The translations under genes were made by a program, and so were the position numbers. The notes below the pieces were generated by a model that had not been told where the DNA came from, did no database searches, and saw only the letters and a program-made list of their open reading frames with translations. Of a stretch of DNA of 64,000 nt, positions 42,141 to 49,586 are shown in pieces. The stretch is from an uncultured Alcaligenaceae bacterium (GTDB lineage: Bacteria; Pseudomonadota; Gammaproteobacteria; Burkholderiales; Burkholderiaceae_B): positions 210,543 through 274,542 of the forward strand of contig CALEQZ010000002.1 of NCBI GenBank assembly GCA_937908115.1, in the 5' to 3' direction. The stretch's first letter is position 1, and the number at the start of each line of letters is the position of its first letter.

Positions 42141-43435
42141 GCGGCCTGCTCCCAGACGACCCGCCCGCCGACCACCGTGCACCGCACCCGGCCGGGTAGC
42201 TCCATCCCTGCAAACGGCGTGTGGTGGCTTTGGCTGCGCAGCGTCTCGCGCCCCACCTGCCAGCGCGCATCGAGGTCCACCAGGCAGAAGTCCGCGGGCG
42301 ACCCCGGGCCCAGTCGTCCGCTGGCGGGCATGGCAGGCGCGCTGGCGGCCAGCACGCCCGCGGGCCCGGCCGTCACGCGATGCAGCGCCTGCACGAGCGG
42401 AACGCCAGCTTCGTCGGCCCATTTCAAGGTCAGGGAAAGCAGCAGCTCCAACCCCGTGGCGCCCGGTTCGGCGTCACCGAAGGGCAGCATCTTGCCGTCA
42501 TCGTCGACCGGCGTGTGATCCGAGCAAATGGCATCGATCGTGCCGTCGACCAGCGCCGCGCGGATCGCATCGCGGTCGCGCTGGCCGCGCAGCGGCGGCT
42601 CCAGCCGGAAATTGCTGTCGTAGAAGCCGATATCCACGTCGGTCAGGTGGACATGGTTGGCCGAGACATCGCAGGTGACCGGCAGCCCCTCGCGCTTGGC
42701 CGCACGCACCATTTCCAGCGCGGGCGCGCTGGAAATGCGGCACAGGTGCAGGCGCACGCCCACGCTGCGCTGCAGTTCCAGCAGCGTATGCAAGGCGATC
42801 GTCTCGGCCTGTACCGGCACGCCGGGCAGCCCCAACCGCGACGCATAGGCGCCGCTGGCGGCCACGCCGCCGCGCGACAGCCATGGGTCCTGCGGGCGCA
42901 GCCACAGCGCATAGCCGAAGGTATGGGCATACTGCATCGCGCGCAGCAGCACGGTGGTATCGGTCACCGGCGTGTCGGCCTGGGAAAACGCCACGCAGCC
43001 GGCTTCGGTCAGCTCGGCCATCTCGGTGATCACTTCGCCCTTCAGACCGATGGTCATCGCGCCCAGCGGATACAAATGCGCGTGGTTGAGCTGGCGCGCA
43101 CGGTGCTTGAGCATTTCGACCAGGCCCGGCTCGTCCAGCGGGGGATCGGTATCTGGCGGCAGCACCAGGCTGGTCACGCCGCCGGCCAGCGCCGCGCGCA
43201 TTTCGGTTTCCAGGGTGGCGCGGTATTCGAAGCCGGGCTCGCGCAGGCGCGCGGCCAGGTCGACTAGGCCGGGCAGCACGGCCAGGCCCGAGGCGTCGAT
43301 GGTGCGGTTGGGCTCGAAGCCGGCTGGCGCCTGGCCGACTCCGACGATGCGTCCGGCCGCCACGAACAGATCCATTTGCGCGTCGACCGAAGACGCGGGA
43401 TCGATCAGGCGGCCGTTCTTGATGTGCAGTTTCAC
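42137..43435 (-). CDS. pyrC': Dihydroorotase-like protein PyrC' (probably inactive, PyrB partner)
   Basis: A 432-residue dihydroorotase homolog. The first metal motif, which should read DxHxHLREPG, is DLAARLREPG at 59-68: both histidines are replaced (A61, R63). The later SDHTPV retains its Asp. Loss of the HxH metal ligands is the known mark of the non-catalytic PyrC'/PyrX of pseudomonads and relatives, which assembles with PyrB into the aspartate carbamoyltransferase complex. Its place directly after pyrB (34 bp) fits. A functional dihydroorotase must be encoded elsewhere. Confidence 0.85.
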   Translation of the reverse strand: MKLHIKNGRLIDPASSVDAQMDLFVAAGRIVGVGQAPAGFEPNRTIDASGLAVLPGLVDLAARLREPGFEYRATLETEMRAALAGGVTSLVLPPDTDPPLDEPGLVEMLKHRARQLNHAHLYPLGAMTIGLKGEVITEMAELTEAGCVAFSQADTPVTDTTVLLRAMQYAHTFGYALWLRPQDPWLSRGGVAASGAYASRLGLPGVPVQAETIALHTLLELQRSVGVRLHLCRISSAPALEMVRAAKREGLPVTCDVSANHVHLTDVDIGFYDSNFRLEPPLRGQRDRDAIRAALVDGTIDAICSDHTPVDDDGKMLPFGDAEPGATGLELLLSLTLKWADEAGVPLVQALHRVTAGPAGVLAASAPAMPASGRLGPGSPADFCLVDLDARWQVGRETLRSQSHHTPFAGMELPGRVRCTVVGGRVVWEQAA

Positions 43436-43469
43436 GTTTTGCCTTGTCCGATGCGGATTCCTGGGCCGG

Positions 43470-44420
43470 TCAGCCGGCGCTTGCGACGATGCTCATGACG
43501 GCCATGCGCACGGCGATGCCGAAGGTCACCTGGTCGAGGATGACCGCCTGGCTGCCGTCGGCCACTGCCGAGTCGATTTCCACGCCCCGGTTCATGGGGC
43601 CGGGGTGCATGACGATGGCGTCCGGCTTGGCCAGGGCGAGCTTTTCGCGCGTCAAGCCGTACTGCTTGAAGTATTCGTGCGCCGACGGCAGCAGGGCACC
43701 GCGCATGCGCTCGTTCTGCAGGCGCAGCATGATGACCACGTCTGCGTCCTTTAGCCCGGCCTTCATGTCGGTGAACACGCGCACGCCCATTTGCTCCAGG
43801 CCGCCTGGCAGCAGGGTCAGCGGCCCAACCGCACGGACTTCCGGCACGCCCAGCGTGGTCAGCGCATGGATGTCCGAGCGGGCGACCCGGGAATGGAGGA
43901 TGTCGCCGACGATGGCCACCGTGAGATTGGAAAAATCCTTCTTGAAGTGGCGAATCGTGTACATGTCCAGCAGCGCCTGGGTCGGGTGCGCATGGCGGCC
44001 GTCGCCGGCGTTGATCACGTGCACATGCGGCGCGACATGGCGGGCGATCAGGTAGGGCGCGCCGCTGGCCTCGTGGCGCACGACGAACAAGTCTGCCTGC
44101 ATCGCCGACAGGTTGGCGATGGTATCGAGCAGCGACTCGCCCTTGGCGGTCGAGGACACGTTGATGTTCAGGTTGAACACGTCGGCCGACAGGCGCTGCG
44201 CGGCGATCTCGAAGGTGGTGCGGGTACGCGTGGAGTTCTCGAAGAACAGGTTGAACACGCTCTTGCCGCGCAGCAGCGGCACCTTCTTGAGGTCGCGCTC
44301 GGCCAGCGGCACGAAGGTCTGCGCCGTATCCAGGATGTGCGTGATGATGTCGCGCGGCAGGCCTTCGGTGCTAAGCAGGTGGGTCAGCTCGCCATGGCGG
44401 TTGAGCTGGGGGTTATGCAT
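43470..44420 (-). CDS. pyrB: Aspartate carbamoyltransferase catalytic subunit
   Basis: A 316-residue enzyme making carbamoyl-aspartate, the first committed step of pyrimidine synthesis. The carbamoyl-phosphate motif STRTRTTFE begins at 63; the SSTAKGES lysine loop, HPTQALLD and the C-terminal HPGPMNRGVEID are intact. ATG overlaps the pyrR 3' end by 8 bp. No pyrI-type regulatory gene is present; PyrC' replaces it structurally. Confidence 0.96.
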   Translation of the reverse strand: MHNPQLNRHGELTHLLSTEGLPRDIITHILDTAQTFVPLAERDLKKVPLLRGKSVFNLFFENSTRTRTTFEIAAQRLSADVFNLNINVSSTAKGESLLDTIANLSAMQADLFVVRHEASGAPYLIARHVAPHVHVINAGDGRHAHPTQALLDMYTIRHFKKDFSNLTVAIVGDILHSRVARSDIHALTTLGVPEVRAVGPLTLLPGGLEQMGVRVFTDMKAGLKDADVVIMLRLQNERMRGALLPSAHEYFKQYGLTREKLALAKPDAIVMHPGPMNRGVEIDSAVADGSQAVILDQVTFGIAVRMAVMSIVASAG

Positions 44421-44961
44421 GGTCCGGCTCCTGTTCCAGGGCGAGAGTGAAGCGTCCTTCGGCATCGCGCGCCAGCACCAGGTTGCCTCCCGGCGGCACT
44501 TCGACGCGCGCGCCCACGGCACACGCGTAGATCGGCAGCTGGCGTCCGCCGCGGTCGAGCAGCACGGCCAGGCTGATCGAGGCCGGGCGCCCGTAGTCGA
44601 ACAATTCGTTCATGGCCGCGCGTATCGTACGTCCGGTGTATAGGACGTCGTCGACCAGCAACAGGTGCGCATCGGCCACGGGAAAGGAGATATCGGACGG
44701 CAGCACCTGCGAATGCAGGCCGATGCGGTCGAAATCATCCCGGTAGAAGCTGATGTCCAGCGTGCCCATGGGGGCGGGCAGCGCCAGGTCGCGGTGCAGC
44801 CGTTCGGCCAGCCAGGCGCCGCCGGAGTGGATGCCGACCAGATGGGTACGCTCGGACGGCAGCCCCTGCAGCGCTTGGGCGACCGCCTCGCGCAGGCGGC
44901 CGTAGAGCGTTTCGGCGTCGGGCAATCCGTGCGCCGGGTAAACGGGAGGTTCAGGGTTCAT
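44413..44961 (-). CDS. pyrR: PyrR-type uracil phosphoribosyltransferase / regulator
   Basis: A 182-residue PRTase-fold protein with the PRPP loop VLLVDDVLYTGRTIRAA. In firmicutes PyrR binds pyr mRNA; in proteobacteria the regulatory role is less clear and no attenuator hairpin was found in front of it here. It sits between ruvX (11-bp overlap) and pyrB (8-bp overlap), in the same run as the pyrimidine genes. The RBS before ATG 44961 is weak, so coupling to ruvX translation is likely. Confidence 0.92.
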   Translation of the reverse strand: MNPEPPVYPAHGLPDAETLYGRLREAVAQALQGLPSERTHLVGIHSGGAWLAERLHRDLALPAPMGTLDISFYRDDFDRIGLHSQVLPSDISFPVADAHLLLVDDVLYTGRTIRAAMNELFDYGRPASISLAVLLDRGGRQLPIYACAVGARVEVPPGGNLVLARDAEGRFTLALEQEPDHA

Positions 44962-45397
44962 GGGGAGATAACACCGGGCGGGGCGCCAGGCTGTCGAAGT
45001 ATCGTTGCAGAATGATAGCCGCTGCAAGGGCGTCGTCGGGCGCGTTGCGAGGCAGCATTTCCTGCGCCTGCATGCTCGAGCCGCGCTCGTCGACCAATTC
45101 CACGGGCAGGCCGTAGCGCCCGCGCAGTTGGTTGGCAAAGCGCCGGGCCTGCAAGGTGGCGTATTGCTCGGAGCCGTCGCTGGCCAACGGCAGCCCCACC
45201 ACCAGGCGATCGGGCCGCCACTCCTGGATGAGTTCGGACACCCGCGCAAAGCGCGCCGCCCGGGTGGGCGGCGTCAGGATTTCCAGCGGGCGCGCCTGCC
45301 GGATCAGCGTGTTGCCGATGGCGATGCCGATCTTGCGCGTGCCGAAGTCGAAGGCCAGCAGGGTCTCGTAACCCTCGGCGCCGGCCGCCTCAGGCAT
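44951..45397 (-). CDS. ruvX: Putative Holliday-junction resolvase / pre-16S rRNA nuclease YqgF
   Basis: A 148-residue RNase H-fold nuclease. The catalytic acidic motif is LLAFDFGTRKIGIA (Asp at about 17); VGLPLASDG and ELVDERGSS supply the other acids. Its known job is maturation of the 16S rRNA 5' end. Overlaps yqgE by 8 bp and pyrR by 11 bp. Confidence 0.92.
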   Translation of the reverse strand: MPEAAGAEGYETLLAFDFGTRKIGIAIGNTLIRQARPLEILTPPTRAARFARVSELIQEWRPDRLVVGLPLASDGSEQYATLQARRFANQLRGRYGLPVELVDERGSSMQAQEMLPRNAPDDALAAAIILQRYFDSLAPRPVLSPHEP

Positions 45398-45974
45398 GCC
45401 CGGCGCCGGCCGCCAGCATGACCGGGTCGATGCCCAGCAGGCGCAGGGCGGCAGGGTAGCGCTCCTCGGGCGGCACGTCGAAGATGATGCGCGGATCCGC
45501 CGCCACGGTCAGCCAGGCGTTCTGGGCCAGCTCGTCCTCGAGCTGGCCAGCTCCCCAGCCGGCATAGCCAAGCGTCACCAGCATGCGGGAAGGCCCGCTG
45601 CCTTCGGCGACCGCCTGCAGGACGTCGCGTGAGGTCGTCAGCGCCATGTCGCCCAGCTTGATGCTGGAGTTGTATTCGCCGGCCGGCGCGTGCAGGACGA
45701 AGCCGCGGTCGGTCTGGACCGGCCCGCCGAAGAACACCCGCGCATCCTTGACGGGGGCGATCTCCAGCTTGAGGTCGATGCGCTCGAAAAGCGACCCCAA
45801 GGTCAGGTCGGTGGGACGGTTGATGACCAACCCGAGCGCACCGCGCGGCGTGTGCTCGCAGATGTAAATCACGGAACCGGCCAGCTCGCCGCCGACCATG
45901 CCTGGCATGGCCATGAGGAACTGGTTCGACAGATCGATGGTGGGCGATTCGTCGCGTGAGCTGCTGTCGTTCAT
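45390..45974 (-). CDS. YqgE/AlgH family protein (UPF0301)
   Basis: A 194-residue protein with the UPF0301 hallmarks: NQFLMAMPGM, YICEHTPRGALGLVINRP and FFGGPVQTDRGFVLH, plus TLGYAGWGAGQLEDELAQNAWL. Often coupled to ruvX, as here. Function is not established (AlgH was linked to alginate regulation in Pseudomonas). Confidence 0.93.
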   Translation of the reverse strand: MNDSSSRDESPTIDLSNQFLMAMPGMVGGELAGSVIYICEHTPRGALGLVINRPTDLTLGSLFERIDLKLEIAPVKDARVFFGGPVQTDRGFVLHAPAGEYNSSIKLGDMALTTSRDVLQAVAEGSGPSRMLVTLGYAGWGAGQLEDELAQNAWLTVAADPRIIFDVPPEERYPAALRLLGIDPVMLAAGAGHA

Positions 45975-46035
45975 GTGCTGCCCCTGAAACAGTATTGGCC
46001 GTATCGGGCATGCGAGCCGGCCGCAGAGGGCCGGC

Positions 46036-46200
46036 TCAGATTTCCATCAGTTCGAAATCCTCCTTGCGGGCGCCGCATTCCGGGCAGACCCAGTTAGGCG
46101 GGACGTCTTCCCAGCGGGTGCCCGGGGGAATGCCTTCCTCGGGCAGGCCGGCCTCCTCGTCGTAGACCCAGCCACAAATAAGACACATCCAGGTACGCAT
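46036..46200 (-). CDS. Rubredoxin
   Basis: A 54-residue iron protein with the full Fe(Cys)4 site: Cys6, Cys9, Cys39 and Cys42 (CLICG and CPECG). The intervening DEEAGLPEEGIPPGTRWEDVPPNW is canonical. Serves as a one-electron carrier, for example for alkane hydroxylases or oxidative-stress proteins. RBS GAGAGAAC precedes the ATG. It leads the yqgE-ruvX-pyr run and is divergent from thiD. Confidence 0.96.
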   Translation of the reverse strand: MRTWMCLICGWVYDEEAGLPEEGIPPGTRWEDVPPNWVCPECGARKEDFELMEI

Positions 46201-46347
46201 AGTTCTCTCGTGTTGACCCGCCGCCCCCCCGGAGCCGACGTGCATCTCATACAATGGGGTCAATCTTACCGAAAACCCTACCCGGCTTGCGCGGATGGCG
46301 TGCCGACGCGGCCGACGCCGCGCGAGCCTGAACCGACGCCGTCCGCC

Positions 46348-47157
46348 GTGGCATCTGCAACTCCTCCCCTCGTCCTGCTTTTCGGCCCCTTCGACCCCAG
46401 CGGGGCCGATGGCCTGCCGGCCGACGCCGTCACGTGCGCGCAGCTGGGCTGCCACGCGATCAGCACCCTGACCGCCGTGACGGTACAGGACACGGCAGGC
46501 ATAGAAGAAGTCCACGTCCAGCCGCCGGAGCTGCTCGACGACCAGGCGCGTTGCCTGCTCGAAGACATGCCCGTGCAGGCGATCAAAGTCGGCGCGCTGT
46601 TCAGCGCTGAATCGGTCAGCGCAGTCGCGCAGATTGCGGCCGATTACAGCCACCTGCCGCTGGTGCTGCACCTGGGCCCGCGCGGGCCGGCCCCGCGCGA
46701 TGCGGCCGACCAGGAAGATGCCGACGAACTGCTGGCGGCCACGTTCGAGCTGCTGCTGCCGCAGGCCCACGTGGCGGTGATCGAGCACGTGCGCCTGAAC
46801 CAATGGGTGGCCGAAGGCCTGGTCGAGCCGGGCGAGCTGCCCAGCCCGCTGCACGCACTGCTGGCTGCCGGCGCGCAGTGGGCGCTGGCCACCGGCAACC
46901 CGGTACGGCCCGGCCATCGCACCAACCTGCTCGTCGGCCCGGAAAACCGGACCGCGAGCTTTCCCTGGCAGGCGCCGCCCGAACGCAGCACCGACACCGG
47001 CGGGGTGCTGTCGTGCGCCCTGGCCGCCCAGCTCGCCCACGGCCTGGCCGTACCCAAGGCCGTGGAGGCGGCGCTGGCGTATTCCGATGCGGCCATGGCT
47101 GCGGCCTTCCAGCCTGGCATGGGCAACCGCATCCCCAACAGGGTCTTGCGCCGATGA
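46348..47157 (+). CDS. ThiD-like hydroxymethylpyrimidine (phosphate) kinase, divergent
   Basis: A 269-residue ribokinase-fold protein in the place of ThiD, directly before thiE (4-bp overlap). The N-terminal substrate loop reads GPFDPSGADGLPADA instead of GSDSGGGAGIQAD, and the C-terminal anion-hole motif, normally HGTGCTLSAA, reads STDTGGVLSCALA: the catalytic-loop Cys is replaced by Gly. It is therefore either a diverged HMP-P kinase or one with changed activity. Start is uncertain; GTG at 46348 fits the family N-terminus but has no good RBS, and the frame is open to 46210. Confidence 0.7.
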   Translation: MASATPPLVLLFGPFDPSGADGLPADAVTCAQLGCHAISTLTAVTVQDTAGIEEVHVQPPELLDDQARCLLEDMPVQAIKVGALFSAESVSAVAQIAADYSHLPLVLHLGPRGPAPRDAADQEDADELLAATFELLLPQAHVAVIEHVRLNQWVAEGLVEPGELPSPLHALLAAGAQWALATGNPVRPGHRTNLLVGPENRTASFPWQAPPERSTDTGGVLSCALAAQLAHGLAVPKAVEAALAYSDAAMAAAFQPGMGNRIPNRVLRR

Positions 47158-47816
47158 ATGCCCCGGACGCGACGCCAGCGTTGCGCTTTCCCGCCGGCCT
47201 ATACGGGATCACGCCGGAGTGGGACGATACCGATCGCCTGCTCGAGGCGATACGCGCCGCGGCGCGTGGCGGCATGCGGGCCCTACAGTTGCGGCGCAAG
47301 ACGGCCTCGCTGCCATACAAGCACCTGCAGGCACGCGCCGTCGGGGACCTGTGCCGGTCGCTGGGGGTGACCTTCATCCTCAACGACCACTGGCGGCTTG
47401 CGCTGGAGTCGGGGGCCGACGGCGTGCACCTGGGGCGCGACGACGGCGACATCGCGGCGGTGCGCGCCAGCATCGGGCCCACCATGATCATCGGCGCGTC
47501 CTGCTACGACGAGCCGCAGCGCGCGCGGCTGGCGCTGCAGGCAGGCGCGGATTACATCGCCTTCGGCGCGGTATATCCTTCGCCCACCAAACCGCAGGCG
47601 GTACGCGCGCCGCTGGCGCTGCTGACCGAGGCGCGCGGGCTTGTACAAGCCATGCCCGCGCCGCGCCCGGCGGTCGTGGCCATCGGCGGCATCACGCCGG
47701 CCAATGCCGAACCCGTGGTGCGGGCAGGCGCTGACGCCATCGCCTTGGTTTCCGGGCTGTTCGAAGCCGGCGACATCGAAGCCGCGGCGCGGCGCTGCGC
47801 CGCCCTGTATTCCTGA
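47154..47816 (+). CDS. thiE: Thiamine-phosphate synthase
   Basis: A 220-residue TIM-barrel enzyme that joins HMP-PP and thiazole phosphate to thiamine phosphate. Recognisable loops: LQLRRKTAS, FILNDHWRLALESGADGVHLGRDD, IGASCYDEPQRARLALQAGADYIAFGAVYPSPTK and IGGITPANA. ATG overlaps the thiD-like stop by 4 bp. Confidence 0.93.
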   Translation: MNAPDATPALRFPAGLYGITPEWDDTDRLLEAIRAAARGGMRALQLRRKTASLPYKHLQARAVGDLCRSLGVTFILNDHWRLALESGADGVHLGRDDGDIAAVRASIGPTMIIGASCYDEPQRARLALQAGADYIAFGAVYPSPTKPQAVRAPLALLTEARGLVQAMPAPRPAVVAIGGITPANAEPVVRAGADAIALVSGLFEAGDIEAAARRCAALYS

Positions 47817-47865
47817 TCCCCCGGCTGCGGCCGGACCAACCCGTCATCGATCGCATCGTCATCCC

Positions 47866-49152
47866 ATGTCCCGTAACGCCGAACTCTTTTCCCGCGCCAT
47901 GCGTTCCATCCCCGGCGGCGTCAATTCGCCGGTACGCGCCTTCCGCTCGGTTGGCGGCACGCCCCGCTTCATCGAGCGGGCTCAAGGGCCTTATGTCTGG
48001 GACGCCGATGGCAAGCGCTATATCGATTACGTAGGGTCCTGGGGCCCAGCCATCCTGGGGCACGCGCATCCGGACGTGGTCCGGGCGGTACAGGAAGCGG
48101 CCGTGCACGGCCTGTCCTTCGGCGCGCCGACCGAGGCCGAGGTGAAGATCGCCGAGCTGCTGATCGAACGCCTGCCCTCGCTCGAACAGGTGCGCCTGGT
48201 GAGCTCCGGCACCGAAGCGACGATGAGCGCCATCCGCCTGGCGCGCGGCTTTACCGGACGCCCGACCATCGTCAAGTTCGAGGGCTGTTACCACGGCCAT
48301 GCCGACAGCCTGCTGGTCAAGGCAGGCTCTGGGCTGATGACCTTCGGCAATCCGACCTCGGCCGGCGTGCCGCCTGAGTTCGTCTCGCACACGTTGGTGC
48401 TGGACTACAACGACAGCGACGCGGTCAAGCAGGCATTCGCCCGCCATGGCCAAAGCATCGCCTGTGTCATCGTCGAGCCGGTCGCCGGCAATATGAACCT
48501 GGTCAAGCCGGCGCCCGGCTTTCTCGAAACCCTGCGCGAGGAATGCACGCGCCACGGCGCGGTCCTGATCTTCGACGAAGTGATGACCGGATTCCGGGTC
48601 GGCCCGCAAGGCGTGCAGGGCCTGACCGGCATCACGCCCGACCTGACCACCCTGGCCAAGGTAATCGGCGGGGGCATGCCGGTCGGCGCCTTCGGCGGGC
48701 GCGCCGACATCATGGGGCACATCGCGCCCCTGGGCCCGGTCTACCAGGCCGGCACGCTGTCGGGCAACCCGGTAGCCGTGGCGGCGGGCCTGGCTACCCT
48801 GCAGGCGCTGGCACAACCCGGCTTCTACGAGCGCCTGGGCACGCTCAGCGCCCGGCTGGCCAGCGGCCTGACCGAGCGCGCCCGCGCTGCCGGCGTGCCG
48901 TTCTGTGCGGATGCCATCGGCGGCATGTTCGGCATCTATTTCCGGCAAGACGTGCCGAAGACGCTCGCCGAGGTCTCGTCCTGCGATACGGAGGCGTTCA
49001 GCCGATTCTTCCACGCCATGCTCGACGAGGGCGTGCATTTCGCCCCCTCGGCCTTCGAGGCGGGGTTTGTATCGGCGGCCCACGACGAGGACGTCATCGA
49101 CCAAACGCTGCAAGCGGCCGAACGGGCCTTCGCCAAGCTGCGCCAGGCGTGA
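47866..49152 (+). CDS. hemL: Glutamate-1-semialdehyde 2,1-aminomutase
   Basis: A 428-residue PLP enzyme forming 5-aminolevulinate for haem from glutamate-1-semialdehyde, downstream of GltX and HemA. The PLP lysine is Lys265 in LAKVIGGGMPVGAFGG, the same number as in E. coli. N-terminal FSRAMRSIPGGVNSPVRAF is diagnostic. Its stop codon directly abuts the stop of the convergent ridA-like gene with no base between. Confidence 0.96.
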   Translation: MSRNAELFSRAMRSIPGGVNSPVRAFRSVGGTPRFIERAQGPYVWDADGKRYIDYVGSWGPAILGHAHPDVVRAVQEAAVHGLSFGAPTEAEVKIAELLIERLPSLEQVRLVSSGTEATMSAIRLARGFTGRPTIVKFEGCYHGHADSLLVKAGSGLMTFGNPTSAGVPPEFVSHTLVLDYNDSDAVKQAFARHGQSIACVIVEPVAGNMNLVKPAPGFLETLREECTRHGAVLIFDEVMTGFRVGPQGVQGLTGITPDLTTLAKVIGGGMPVGAFGGRADIMGHIAPLGPVYQAGTLSGNPVAVAAGLATLQALAQPGFYERLGTLSARLASGLTERARAAGVPFCADAIGGMFGIYFRQDVPKTLAEVSSCDTEAFSRFFHAMLDEGVHFAPSAFEAGFVSAAHDEDVIDQTLQAAERAFAKLRQA

Positions 49153-49563
49153 TCAGCCCGGCGGGGGCACGACCGCCGTCACCTCGATCTCGACTTTGGC
49201 GCGGTCTTCGATGAGATCGGCCACCTGCACGGCGGTCATCGCCGGGAAGTGACGGCCGATCACTTCGCGGTAGTGGCGGCCGATCTCGGGGTAGGCCGCC
49301 ACGTATTCCTTCTTGTCTCGCACGTACCAGGTCATGCGCACGATGTGCTCGGGCCGGGCGCCGCCCTCGGCCAGCACCTGCACCACGTTGACCAGCGCCT
49401 GGCGGACCTGCCCGGCGAAGTCATCGGTTTGGAACTGCTGCTGGCCGTCCCAGCCAATCTGCCCGCCGACGAAAATCATGCGGCTGCCTGCCGAAAATTC
49501 CGTCAAAATGCCGTTGGCGTAGCCGCGCGGCGAAGCCCAGGCGGGCGGCTGCAGTATCTTCAT
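49153..49563 (-). CDS. RidA/YjgF-family protein (enamine/imine deaminase)
   Basis: A 136-residue RidA-fold protein (trimeric, chorismate-mutase-like). Recognisable: GSRMIFVGGQIGWD, EHIVRMTWYVRDKKEY and PAMTAVQVADLIEDRAKVEIEVTAV, the last being the conserved C-terminal core where RidA has its imine-binding Arg; here the local sequence is EDRAKVEIE, so identification of the catalytic Arg is uncertain. It is the last gene of the aminobenzoate operon, 23 bp after the CoA ligase gene. By context it may hydrolyse an enamine intermediate of that pathway. Confidence 0.82.
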   Translation of the reverse strand: MKILQPPAWASPRGYANGILTEFSAGSRMIFVGGQIGWDGQQQFQTDDFAGQVRQALVNVVQVLAEGGARPEHIVRMTWYVRDKKEYVAAYPEIGRHYREVIGRHFPAMTAVQVADLIEDRAKVEIEVTAVVPPPG

Positions 49564-49586
49564 TTCCTTTCATCCTACGGGTCAGT

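Noticed and set aside
44961..45100. A pyr-type attenuator or PyrR-binding leader in front of pyrR/pyrB
   Set aside because: The region is coding (ruvX) and shows no antiterminator/terminator hairpin pair.
46014..46037. GC-rich hairpin GAGCCGGC/GCCGGCTC at the rubredoxin stop codon, considered as terminator
   Set aside because: No T-tract follows on the minus strand, and the next gene yqgE is 61 bp away in the same direction.
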